Shown here in pieces: positions 34,882 through 43,015 of a DNA stretch of 64,000 nucleotides. The stretch is taken from the NCBI RefSeq assembly GCF_900450765.1, contig NZ_UGGU01000003.1, positions 682,001 through 746,000 on the forward strand, written 5' to 3'. The notes beneath the pieces were generated by a model that was given only the letters and a program-made list of their open reading frames with translations, was not told the origin of the DNA and made no database searches. Position 1 is the stretch's first letter. Each line of letters opens with the position of its first letter. The stretch is from Fusobacterium necrogenes (GTDB taxonomy: Bacteria > Fusobacteriota > Fusobacteriia > Fusobacteriales > Fusobacteriaceae). The translations under genes and the position numbers were made by a program.

Positions 34882-35508
34882 ATGGATAGTAATGTTTTAT
34901 TTATATTACAAGGCTTGGGACTGACGGTAAAGTTATATATAATAACAATGGTATTTTCGTTACCTTTAGGGGTTATCATATCATTAGGAAGAATATCTAA
35001 AAACCCTCTTTTAAGTAATGGGATACAAGTTTATACTTGGATATTTAGAGGAACTCCATTACTGTTACAACTTTTCTTTGTATATTATGGATTACCTGTG
35101 ATAGGAATTACTTTATCTCCTTTTACAGCTGCAGCCCTTACATTTGTGGTTAATTATACAGCCTATTTTTGTGAGATATTCAGAGGAAGTATATTAGGTA
35201 TAGACAAAGGACAGTATGAAGCTGCTAAAGTTTTAGGAATGAGTTATTGGCAAACAATGGTTAGAATAATTATTCCTCAAGCTTTAATTACAGCTCTTCC
35301 ACCTTTAGGAAACGAAGCAATAGCACTTATAAAAGATACCTCATTAATTTCAGCAATAGGTATGGCAGAGATATTAAGAAATTCAAGAGAAATAGTAACT
35401 AGAGATTTTTCAATTACCCCATTTATAATTTGTGCAGTTATATATCTAATACTTTCAACAATTGTTGTAATATTCTTTGAAAGAGTAGAGAAAAAGGTGA
35501 TGATATAA
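34882..35508 (+). CDS. Amino-acid ABC transporter permease (HisM/GlnP type)
   Basis: A 208-residue inner-membrane permease of the His/Glu/Gln/Arg/opine family with about five membrane segments. The EAA loop YEAAKVLGMSYWQTMVRIIIPQA docks the ATPase. Only one permease gene is present, so the channel is probably a homodimer. AAAGGAG precedes the ATG. Its stop overlaps the ATG of the ATPase gene, so translation is coupled. Confidence 0.92.
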   Translation: MDSNVLFILQGLGLTVKLYIITMVFSLPLGVIISLGRISKNPLLSNGIQVYTWIFRGTPLLLQLFFVYYGLPVIGITLSPFTAAALTFVVNYTAYFCEIFRGSILGIDKGQYEAAKVLGMSYWQTMVRIIIPQALITALPPLGNEAIALIKDTSLISAIGMAEILRNSREIVTRDFSITPFIICAVIYLILSTIVVIFFERVEKKVMI

Positions 35509-36143
35509 TGATTATAAAGATAAGGGATCTACATAAAAATTATGAAGGAAATATAGAGATATTAAAAGGTGTAAATTTAGATATAGAAAAGGGAGAGGTT
35601 GTTTCAATAATAGGAGCTTCAGGTGGGGGAAAATCAACTCTTCTCAGATGTATGATAGATTTAGAGGAGATACACAGTGGAACTATAGAAACTCCTGATA
35701 AAAAGAAAATGGGGATGGTTTTCCAATCTTTTAATCTTTTCCCACATAAAACAGCTCTTCAAAATATAATGGAATCCTTAATAGTAGTAGATAAAATGCC
35801 AAAGGAAGAAGCTAAAAAAATAGGTTTGGAGTTATTGGATAAGGTGGGATTAAAAGATAGAGCTAATTTTTATCCTAAGGCTTTATCAGGAGGTCAAAAA
35901 CAAAGGGTTGCTATAGCTAGAGCAATGGCAAAAAATCCAGAAGTTTTACTTTTTGATGAGCCGACTTCTGCACTTGATCCTGAAATGGTAAATGAAGTTT
36001 TAAATGTTATTCAAAATCTAAGAGATACGACAGATATGACAATGGTAATAGTAAGTCATGAGATAGAGTTTGTGAATAAGATATCTGATAGAATAGTTGT
36101 CATGGAAAATGGGAATATTAAGGAAATAAGAAAAAATAAATAA
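35508..36143 (+). CDS. Amino-acid ABC transporter ATP-binding protein
   Basis: The 211-residue ATPase that powers the transporter. Walker A GASGGGKST (an unusual third Gly where the family often has S-G-S-GKST), Q-loop VFQSFNLFPH, signature LSGGQKQR, Walker B VLLFDEPTSALD and H-loop IVSHE are intact. Most HisP/GlnQ proteins are about 240 residues; this one lacks the last 25-30 residues after the H-loop domain, with no frameshift visible. It ends the operon. Confidence 0.92.
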   Translation: MIIKIRDLHKNYEGNIEILKGVNLDIEKGEVVSIIGASGGGKSTLLRCMIDLEEIHSGTIETPDKKKMGMVFQSFNLFPHKTALQNIMESLIVVDKMPKEEAKKIGLELLDKVGLKDRANFYPKALSGGQKQRVAIARAMAKNPEVLLFDEPTSALDPEMVNEVLNVIQNLRDTTDMTMVIVSHEIEFVNKISDRIVVMENGNIKEIRKNK

Positions 36144-36226
36144 TATTTAAGTAGTTATTTTTTAATTTAAAATTTCCCAAAATATAAAAATTAATTTTGA
36201 GTTTTTAAATATAAAGAATAAAAAAT

Positions 36227-36258
36227 AAAAGGAAAAGATATTTAATTCTTTTCCTTTT
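36227..36258. terminator. Bidirectional terminator between the transporter operon and EIIA
   Basis: AAAAGGAAAAGA (36227-36238) / TCTTTTCCTTTT (36247-36258), perfect 12-bp stem, with T tracts on both strands; convergent genes either side. Confidence 0.8.
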
Positions 36259-36265
36259 TTAATGA

Positions 36266-36763
36266 TTATTTTTTTAATAAAACCTTCATGATAAGATCTC
36301 CAACTTTAACATCTTTTCCTTTAGCTACAACATCTATTTTTTCTACTGCATCCATACTAGCGATGATGACAGGAGTTTTAACAGATGGAGCTTTTTCCTT
36401 CAGAAAAGCTAAGTCATATTCAACTAATTTATCTCCAACTTTAGCAGAATCTGCATCAGTTAATTTTTTAAATCCTTCTCCTTTTAATTCTACTGTATCT
36501 ACTCCAAAGTGAACAATTAATTCTAGTCCATTTTCAGTTTCGAAAGTTACAGCATGATTAGTTTCAAAAATCCCAATATCTCCAGAAACTGGTGCACAAA
36601 TTGCTCCTTCAGCAGGATCAATAGCACATCCATCTCCTACCATTTTTTGAGAAAAAGCATCATCAGGAACTTCAGATAAATCTATTACTTTTCCATTTAA
36701 TGGAGAGTAGATTTCAAACCATTCCTCATTACTTTTCTTTTTGAAAAAATCAAATAATCCCAT
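36266..36763 (-). CDS. crr: PTS glucose-type enzyme IIA component
   Basis: A 165-residue free-standing EIIA of the glucose family. It carries phosphate from HPr to a sugar-specific EIIB/EIIC. The two active-site histidines lie in ETNHAVTFET and ELIVHFGVDTVELKGEGF; the IYSPLNGKVIDLSEVPDDAFSQKMVGDG start is typical. GGGAGGA precedes the ATG. No EIIBC gene is adjacent. In enteric bacteria this protein also regulates carbon uptake; that role is not shown here. Confidence 0.93.
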   Translation of the reverse strand: MGLFDFFKKKSNEEWFEIYSPLNGKVIDLSEVPDDAFSQKMVGDGCAIDPAEGAICAPVSGDIGIFETNHAVTFETENGLELIVHFGVDTVELKGEGFKKLTDADSAKVGDKLVEYDLAFLKEKAPSVKTPVIIASMDAVEKIDVVAKGKDVKVGDLIMKVLLKK

Positions 36764-36881
36764 ACGAATCCTCCCTATACTTAGTCTACTGCTATATCAT
36801 ATTATTTCATATTTTTAATAATAAATCAATTAATTTTTAATTTTTTTTATAAAAAATAAAAAAAAATTTGTTTGAAAATAG

Positions 36882-36910
36882 TTGACAAAAAACCTTTTAT
36901 GTTCTATAAT
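36882..36910 (+). promoter_or_regulatory. Consensus promoter of clpB
   Basis: TTGACA (36882-36887), a 17-bp spacer and TATAAT (36905-36910): a perfect sigma-70-type promoter, 16 bp upstream of the CIRCE element. Confidence 0.85.
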
Positions 36911-36925
36911 CAAAATATAAATATA

Positions 36926-36952
36926 TTAGCACTCAATTATATAGAGTGCTAA
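36926..36952 (+). promoter_or_regulatory. CIRCE operator (HrcA site)
   Basis: TTAGCACTC (36926-36934), 9-nt spacer, GAGTGCTAA (36944-36952): the full consensus CIRCE inverted repeat. It lies between the clpB promoter and its ribosome site AAAGGAGG, where HrcA is known to repress heat-shock genes. Confidence 0.95.
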
Positions 36953-36974
36953 CAAAAAAAGGAGGTCGTTTTTA

Positions 36975-39551
36975 ATGAATCAAAATAGATTTACAGAAAA
37001 CTCATTACTTGCTTTACAGGAGGCTCAAAGTTTGGCTATAAAAGCAAAACAACAATTTATTAAACCTGAGTTTCTAGCTTTGGCTCTCCTTAAAAATAGT
37101 GAAGGACTTATTCCAAGAATAATTGAAAAATTGGAATTAAATCTAAACTATATCATAGGGCAAGTAGAGAATGAAATTTCAAAATTTTCAAGGATAGAAG
37201 GAAATAACTTAGGTGATGTAGCTCTAGACTCTGGAACTCATAAAGTACTCATTGAAGCAGATAGCTTAATGGAAAAAATGGGAGATTCTTACATAAGTGT
37301 AGAACATCTTTTTTGGGCACTTATTAGATATTTACCTATATTAAAAAGATTAGGCCTTGATGAGAAAAAGTATGAAGAGGTAGTGAAAGAAATAAGAGGA
37401 AATCAAAAAGTGGACTCTCAAAATCCTGAAGCAAATTATGAGGTATTAGAAAAATATGCAAAAAATTTAGTTGAACTTGCAAGAGAAGGTAAGATTGATC
37501 CCATAATAGGTAGAGATGGAGAGATAAGAAGAGCAATTCAAATTATTTCAAGAAGAACTAAGAACAATCCTATCTTAATAGGGGAACCAGGAGTAGGTAA
37601 GACAGCGATAGCTGAAGGTCTTGCTCAAAGAATTTTGAATGGAGATGTACCTGAATCTTTGAAGGGTAAAGTTATATATTCTTTAGATATGGGAGCTTTA
37701 ATAGCTGGAGCGAAATTCAGAGGAGAGTTTGAAGAGAGATTAAAAGGTGTACTAAAAGAGGTAGAGAACTCAAATGGAAATATTATTCTATTTATAGATG
37801 AGATACATACTATAGTAGGAGCTGGGAAAACTGATGGTGCAATGGATGCTGGAAATATTTTAAAACCTATGCTCGCTAGAGGTGAAGTAAGAGTAATAGG
37901 AGCAACTACTATTGATGAATATAGAAAATATATTGAAAAGGATCCAGCTCTTGAGAGAAGATTTCAAATAGTATTAGTTAATGAGCCAACTGTTGAAGAT
38001 ACTGTATCGATATTAAGAGGACTTAAGGAAAAATTTGAAATGTATCATGGAGTTAGGATATCAGATGGAGCCATTGTTGCTGCGGCTACTTTAAGTAATA
38101 GATATATAGCAGATAGACAGCTACCAGATAAAGCAATTGACTTGATAGATGAAGCAGCTGCTATGATTAGAACAGAGATAGATTCTATGCCAGCAGAATT
38201 AGATGAATTTACAAGAAAAAGTATGCAACTCGAAATAGAAAGAGAAGCATTGAAAAAAGAGACAGATACAGCTTCAAAAGAGAGATTAGAAAATCTAGAA
38301 AAAGAGTTAGCAGAAGTAAATTCTAAGAAGTCACTTTTAAAATCTCAATGGGAATTAGAAAAGAAAGATATTACTAAACTAAAGGAGATAAAAGAGGAGA
38401 TTGAAAAAGTTAAACTTGAGATGGAACAAGCGGAGAGAAATTATGATTTAAGTAAGTTATCAGAATTAAAATATGGTAAGCTTGGTATTCTTGAAAAACA
38501 GTTGAAGGAGCAACAAGATAAGCTTGATATGTCATATGAAAATACTGGACTTTTAAAGCAGGAAGTAACTTCTGATGAGATAGCTGATATTGTTTCTAAA
38601 TGGACTGGTATACCAGTTGCAAAATTAGCCGAAACAGAAAAGGAGAAAATTTTAAATCTTGAAGTTTCATTAAAAGAGAGAGTAAAAGGACAAGATGAAG
38701 CTGTAAAATCTGTGGCTGATACAATGATTAGATCTAGAGCAGGACTAAAAGATGCAAATAGACCTATGGGATCATTTATATTTTTAGGACCTACCGGAGT
38801 AGGAAAAACATTTTTAGCAAAATCTTTGGCATATAATCTGTTTGATAGTGAAGAGAGTGTAATTAGAATAGATATGAGTGAATATATGGATAAATTCTCT
38901 ACTACTAGACTTATAGGTGCACCTCCAGGATATGTAGGATATGAAGAGGGAGGACAATTAACAGAGGCAGTTAGAACAAAACCATACTCTGTAATTTTAT
39001 TTGATGAGATAGAAAAAGCTCATCCTGATGTTTTCAACATCTTATTACAAGTCTTAGATGATGGTAGATTAACTGATGGACAAGGAAGAGTTGTAGACTT
39101 TAAAAATACCTTGATCATAATGACCTCTAATATAGGAAGTAGTTTAATTCTTGATGATATTAATCTCAGTGAAAGCACAAAAGAAAGAGTTTTAGATCAA
39201 CTTAGAGCTAACTTTAGGCCAGAGTTTTTGAATAGAGTTGATGAAATCATAACATTTAAGGCCTTAGATCTAAACTCAATAAAGGATATAGTAAGACTTG
39301 CTTTAAAATCAGTAGAGGAAAAATTAAAAGATAGATATATACAATTAAATTTTTCTGAAGAGGTTATAAAATATTTAGCTGAAAATGCTTATGAGCCTCA
39401 ATATGGGGCAAGACCACTTAGAAGGTTTATACAAAAAGAGTTAGAGACATCTTTAGCTAAACTTATTCTATCTAATGAGATTAAAGAAAGAGATAAGGTC
39501 GATGTAATTTTAGAAAATAATGAAATTAAATTTAAAAGAGTAGAGAGCTAG
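36975..39551 (+). CDS. clpB: ClpB disaggregase chaperone
   Basis: An 858-residue Hsp100 ATPase that resolubilises protein aggregates with DnaK. The N-terminal Clp repeat domain (about 1-140) is followed by AAA+ module 1 (Walker [14 protein letters not shown]), the long middle-domain coiled coil (about 400-520) that distinguishes ClpB from ClpA/ClpC, and AAA+ module 2 (Walker [13 protein letters not shown]; pore loop [13 protein letters not shown]). The length is normal. It has a consensus promoter and CIRCE, so HrcA heat-shock control is likely. Confidence 0.97.
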   Translation: MNQNRFTENSLLALQEAQSLAIKAKQQFIKPEFLALALLKNSEGLIPRIIEKLELNLNYIIGQVENEISKFSRIEGNNLGDVALDSGTHKVLIEADSLMEKMGDSYISVEHLFWALIRYLPILKRLGLDEKKYEEVVKEIRGNQKVDSQNPEANYEVLEKYAKNLVELAREGKIDPIIGRDGEIRRAIQIISRRTKNNPILIGEPGVGKTAIAEGLAQRILNGDVPESLKGKVIYSLDMGALIAGAKFRGEFEERLKGVLKEVENSNGNIILFIDEIHTIVGAGKTDGAMDAGNILKPMLARGEVRVIGATTIDEYRKYIEKDPALERRFQIVLVNEPTVEDTVSILRGLKEKFEMYHGVRISDGAIVAAATLSNRYIADRQLPDKAIDLIDEAAAMIRTEIDSMPAELDEFTRKSMQLEIEREALKKETDTASKERLENLEKELAEVNSKKSLLKSQWELEKKDITKLKEIKEEIEKVKLEMEQAERNYDLSKLSELKYGKLGILEKQLKEQQDKLDMSYENTGLLKQEVTSDEIADIVSKWTGIPVAKLAETEKEKILNLEVSLKERVKGQDEAVKSVADTMIRSRAGLKDANRPMGSFIFLGPTGVGKTFLAKSLAYNLFDSEESVIRIDMSEYMDKFSTTRLIGAPPGYVGYEEGGQLTEAVRTKPYSVILFDEIEKAHPDVFNILLQVLDDGRLTDGQGRVVDFKNTLIIMTSNIGSSLILDDINLSESTKERVLDQLRANFRPEFLNRVDEIITFKALDLNSIKDIVRLALKSVEEKLKDRYIQLNFSEEVIKYLAENAYEPQYGARPLRRFIQKELETSLAKLILSNEIKERDKVDVILENNEIKFKRVES

Positions 39552-39561
39552 TACTTATTAA

Positions 39562-39647
39562 AAAATAACTACCTAGGTAGTAGACTTCAATTGAAAAGTT
39601 TTAAATTTTACTTTTCATTTATTTTTACTGACCTAAGTAGTTATTTT
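39562..39647. repeat. About 90-bp inverted-repeat element (copy 2), probable bidirectional terminator
   Basis: Outer arms AAAATAACTACCTAGGTAGT (39562-39581) and its near-complement at 39627-39647 pair with few mismatches; inner arms TGAAAAGT (39592-39599) / ACTTTTCA (39610-39617). T-rich flank on the right and A-rich on the left. It lies between the convergent clpB and sensor-kinase genes. It shares layout and the TAACTAnnnAGGTA outer motif with the element at 26225-26324. Confidence 0.6.
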
Positions 39648-39678
39648 TATTTATTAGAGTATGATTAAAAGATAAAAC

Positions 39679-41013
39679 TTATACTTTTTTAAAATATAGT
39701 GTAAAAGTTGTTCCAACTCCTAGCTCACTTTTTATATCTACATAACCATGGTGTTTTTCGATGATTAATTTTACCATGGAAAGACCTAGACCCATGCTAC
39801 TACCAGTTCTTGACTCTTCTACTTGGTAAAATCTATTCCAAATTTTTTCTAAATTTTCTTGTTCTATTCCTATTCCATTATCTTCTATACTTATAGCTAA
39901 ATAATCTGGTTCTTCAAAACTAGAAATTTTTATAAATCCATTTTCTTTACCATAGTTTATAGCATTTTGTAATATATTTTGAATAGCTCTTATAAACATT
40001 ATTTTATCTACAGAATACTCTTTATTTTCTAAGTTATTTTCATACTCTATAGTGATATTTCTTTTATTAGCTTCAATAGTATTATCAGATTTTAAATCTT
40101 TTAATGTTTGTATAATGTCTACTTTTTCTAACTTTATTTCCATCTCTCCTCTATCGGCTCGACTAAAAAATAAGAGTTGATTTATAAGAGCAGAAATCTT
40201 TTTTGCTTGTCTATTTATAACTTCCATAGACTCTCTAGCTTCTTCAATATTTTCTCCGTGTTCTAACATGTACTCACTCTCAGCTAAGATAACTGTAACT
40301 GGAGTACGCAGTTCATGAGATGCATCAGAGGTAAATTGTTTTTCTTTTAAGAAACTTTTTTCTAGTTTTTCTAACATATTATCTATAGTAGTCCCAAGTC
40401 TAGCTATCTCATCGCTTCCAGATGGAAGGCCAATTCTTAAAGAAAGTTGATTGCTCTTACTTATATTTTCAGCAGTTTCTTGTATTTTTTTTACTGGTAA
40501 TAGAGCTTTTTTAGTTATAAAATATCCAATACCAGTTGAGATGATGACTAAGATAGGAAGTAAGATAAAGGCTGCTTTTACTATTGTTTGTGTGACATTA
40601 TTGATTTGCATATCTGAAAATACTCCACGTACCCAAAACCAATCTCCATAAGGAGGATTAACTCTTCTATCATAGATATAGAATTTTTTTTTATCTTCTC
40701 CAACTTCTTGTAACTGCCCATTTTTTAAGGGATAGTCAATTGAAAAGTTAAAAGGAATACTACCATTTAAATAGTTTTCTTCTTTATCATAGGTAATAAT
40801 AAAGACATTATCATCAAAATAATCAAAGTCATCTCCATCTTTAATATCTTCTATTGTATCTTCAATCACCTCTACAAGTTGATTTTTTTGATTAGTGAGT
40901 AAAGTTATATCTGTAAATTCGACAAGGACTCCTAATATAGTTACGACAAGAGCTACCATAAAAGTTGTATACCAAAGAGTTATTTTGGTCTTAATATTTA
41001 GAAATCTCATCAA
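39679..41013 (-). CDS. Sensor histidine kinase
   Basis: A 444-residue membrane kinase. TM1 (about 12-32), an acidic extracytoplasmic domain (33-143) rich in Asp/Glu, TM2 (about 145-167), HAMP, HisKA with the phosphorylated His in SDASHELRTPVTVILAESEYM, and an HATPase domain with NILQNAINYGKENG (N box), DNGIGIEQ and GLGLSMVKLI. The acidic sensor loop could bind cations or peptides, but the signal is unknown. Its start overlaps the stop of the response regulator gene, forming one two-component operon. Confidence 0.93.
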   Translation of the reverse strand: MMRFLNIKTKITLWYTTFMVALVVTILGVLVEFTDITLLTNQKNQLVEVIEDTIEDIKDGDDFDYFDDNVFIITYDKEENYLNGSIPFNFSIDYPLKNGQLQEVGEDKKKFYIYDRRVNPPYGDWFWVRGVFSDMQINNVTQTIVKAAFILLPILVIISTGIGYFITKKALLPVKKIQETAENISKSNQLSLRIGLPSGSDEIARLGTTIDNMLEKLEKSFLKEKQFTSDASHELRTPVTVILAESEYMLEHGENIEEARESMEVINRQAKKISALINQLLFFSRADRGEMEIKLEKVDIIQTLKDLKSDNTIEANKRNITIEYENNLENKEYSVDKIMFIRAIQNILQNAINYGKENGFIKISSFEEPDYLAISIEDNGIGIEQENLEKIWNRFYQVEESRTGSSMGLGLSMVKLIIEKHHGYVDIKSELGVGTTFTLYFKKV

Positions 41014-41690
41014 TTATTCTCCTTTTCTTTCAAAACATAACCGACGCCTCTTACTGTATGTATGAGTTTAGGTTCAAAATCATTATCCATTTTAATACGA
41101 AGATATCTTATATATACATCTATCATATTAGAAGCACCTTGATAATCATAGTTCCAAATATGCTCTTCAAGTTTTTCTCTACTTAGAACTATACCTTGAT
41201 TTTGTATCATATATTCTAAGATAGCAAATTCTTTAGCAGATAGGTCTATCTCCTTATCTCCTCGTTTAACAATTCTTTTATTACAATCCATTACTAGATT
41301 AGCAATTTTTATTTCATTACTCAACGAACCATGACTTCTTCTTATCATAACTCTTATTCTAGCCATCAATTCATCAAAATGAAAAGGCTTAACTATATAG
41401 TCATCAGCTCCTAAATCTAGTCCTTTAACTCTATCTTCAATACTATCTTTAGCAGTTAGAAAAAGTACTGGAGTTGAATTTTGTTTCTCTCTTATTTTTT
41501 TCAAAGTTTCATAACCATTGAGTTTTGGCATCATTATATCCATTAAAATTATATCGTAACTAGCTCCATCTATATAAAGAAGTGCCTCTTCTCCATTGTA
41601 ACAAGAGTCTACACTATATCCCTCTACTTTTAATTTTTTGGTGATAATTCTATTTAAATCTTTTTCATCCTCTACTACTAGTATTCTCAT
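41010..41690 (-). CDS. OmpR/PhoB-family response regulator
   Basis: A 226-residue regulator. The receiver domain has the acidic pocket VVEDE, phospho-acceptor D51 (MDIMMP), FLTAKD and VKPF. The C-terminal winged helix (about 130-222) contains LSAKEFAILEYMIQNQG and the DVYIRYLRIKMD recognition helix. GAGGAGGA precedes the ATG. It is first in the operon with its sensor kinase. The branch looks ArlR/CusR-like, but the target genes are unknown. Confidence 0.95.
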   Translation of the reverse strand: MRILVVEDEKDLNRIITKKLKVEGYSVDSCYNGEEALLYIDGASYDIILMDIMMPKLNGYETLKKIREKQNSTPVLFLTAKDSIEDRVKGLDLGADDYIVKPFHFDELMARIRVMIRRSHGSLSNEIKIANLVMDCNKRIVKRGDKEIDLSAKEFAILEYMIQNQGIVLSREKLEEHIWNYDYQGASNMIDVYIRYLRIKMDNDFEPKLIHTVRGVGYVLKEKENN

Positions 41691-41863
41691 ACTCTTTTCC
41701 TCCTCTTAGATATCCTATCAGCATTTGATTAAAATTAGATTAAAATATATATATCTTTTATTTCAAAAATTTTCCTAATTAATTAAATTTTAGTATTTAT
41801 TATTTTCTTTGTCAATGGGATAATTTTTAGCTATTTTGACAATCTATACTAGATTTATAGATG

Positions 41864-41892
41864 TTGACATTTTTAGTTAAAAATAGTATATT
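41864..41892 (+). promoter_or_regulatory. Predicted promoter of cbiK
   Basis: TTGACA (41864-41869), a 17-bp spacer and TATATT (41887-41892), 30 bp before the GTG start. Confidence 0.6.
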
Positions 41893-41921
41893 AAAATTAT
41901 GATAAAATTGGGAGGAATATT

Positions 41922-42779
41922 GTGAATAAAGATTTTTTTAAGGGTATGCAAAAAGGGGATAAAGCGGCTATATTGATGGTACACTTTGGAACAACTTATG
42001 ATGAAACTAGAACTTTGACTATTGATAAAATTAATCAGAAAGTAGAGAAAGAGTTCAAAGGTATAATCGTAAAAGAAGCGTATACCTCAAGAATAATTAT
42101 GAGAAAATTAAAAGAGCGAGGAGTAGTGAAGTTAAATCCAAAAGAAGCACTTGATGAATTAAAAGCCCAAGGATATACACATGTATTAGTACAAAGTACA
42201 AATATTATGAATGGAATAGAGAGTGAAAATTTGAAAAAAGAAGTAGCTTCATATGAAAAATTTTTTAAAGATATAAGGTTAGGAGTTCCTCTTCTTACTG
42301 AAGTAACTGATTATGAAAAGGTAGCTGAGGCTATTGTAAAAAAGGTTGGAGTTTTAAAAGAAAATCAAGGTGTTGTATTAGTAGGACATGGAACAAAGCA
42401 TTTTGCTGGTTCAGCTTATCCTATGATGGATTATGTATTTTCAGCTAAAGGATATGATAATTATGCTGTTGGAACTATAGAGGGATATCCAGAATTTGAT
42501 AATGTAGTAAAAAAACTAAATGCTAGAGGAATAAGGGAGGTAATTCTTATTCCGTTTATGTTTGTAGCTGGAGATCATGCTCAAAATGATATAGCTGGTG
42601 ATTGGAATAAGGACTTACAAGAAGCTGGATTTAAAATTTTAAAGATAGTAATGATGGGACTTGGAGAGAATGAAGATATTCAAGACATATATTTAGAACA
42701 TATAAGGTTTATTTCTGAGCATAGGCCAGAAGATATTGCAGCTAAAAAAATTGAATATTCTAGAGCTAAGAATGAATAA
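41922..42779 (+). CDS. cbiK: Sirohydrochlorin cobaltochelatase (CbiK family)
   Basis: A 285-residue class II chelatase that inserts Co2+ (or another metal) into sirohydrochlorin, the anaerobic route to cobalamin. The metal-binding His motifs are in VGHGTKHFAGSAY and FVAGDHAQNDIAGD; the N-terminus AAILMVHFGTTYDETR is typical. No signal peptide is seen, so it acts in the cytosol. The start is GTG at 41922 after GGGAGGA. No other cobalamin gene is in the window. A role in siroheme or other tetrapyrrole metallation is possible. Confidence 0.9.
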   Translation: MNKDFFKGMQKGDKAAILMVHFGTTYDETRTLTIDKINQKVEKEFKGIIVKEAYTSRIIMRKLKERGVVKLNPKEALDELKAQGYTHVLVQSTNIMNGIESENLKKEVASYEKFFKDIRLGVPLLTEVTDYEKVAEAIVKKVGVLKENQGVVLVGHGTKHFAGSAYPMMDYVFSAKGYDNYAVGTIEGYPEFDNVVKKLNARGIREVILIPFMFVAGDHAQNDIAGDWNKDLQEAGFKILKIVMMGLGENEDIQDIYLEHIRFISEHRPEDIAAKKIEYSRAKNE

Positions 42780-42790
42780 TAATAAAATTC

Positions 42791-42819
42791 TTGACTTTTA
42801 ATAAAAACTGTGATATTAT
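42791..42819 (+). promoter_or_regulatory. Promoter of the Mn riboswitch transcript
   Basis: TTGACT (42791-42796), a 17-bp spacer, and TATTAT (42814-42819) with a TGA extended -10. Predicted start near 42826. Confidence 0.65.
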
Positions 42820-42837
42820 TTTGAAGGTAAAAAGATA

Positions 42838-42972
42838 GTTAGGTATTAAAAGGGAGTAGTTGAAAATATAGTATCAACATCACGGAGTCTAGGGCTTTCT
42901 GGTACTGTATACCCAAGTGGTAACAAGACTTTTAATACGGAGTTTTATACTTCGTATTAAAAGTCTTTTTTT
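42838..42972 (+). promoter_or_regulatory. yybP-ykoY (Mn2+) riboswitch with transcription terminator
   Basis: Conserved segments GGGAGTAG, ATCAACATCACGGAG, GGGCTTTCTGGTAC and TACCCAAGTGG are recognisable as a yybP-ykoY aptamer. P1 is GTATTAAAAG (42843-42852) with CTTTTAATAC (42929-42938). That same 3' strand is the 5' arm of a terminator (42925-42939 with 42953-42967, then T7). The two structures exclude each other, predicting an ON switch when ligand stabilises P1. Placement before a P-type ATPase is typical for this class. Confidence 0.85.
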
Positions 42973-43015
42973 ATTAATTAAGTAATAATAAAATAGAATA
43001 ACAAAAGGAGGATTT

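Noticed and set aside
36145..36180. Third copy of the 90-100 bp inverted-repeat element
   Set aside because: Only one arm-like stretch (AAGTAGTTATTTTT) is present and no partner arm was found, so it may be chance in AT-rich DNA.
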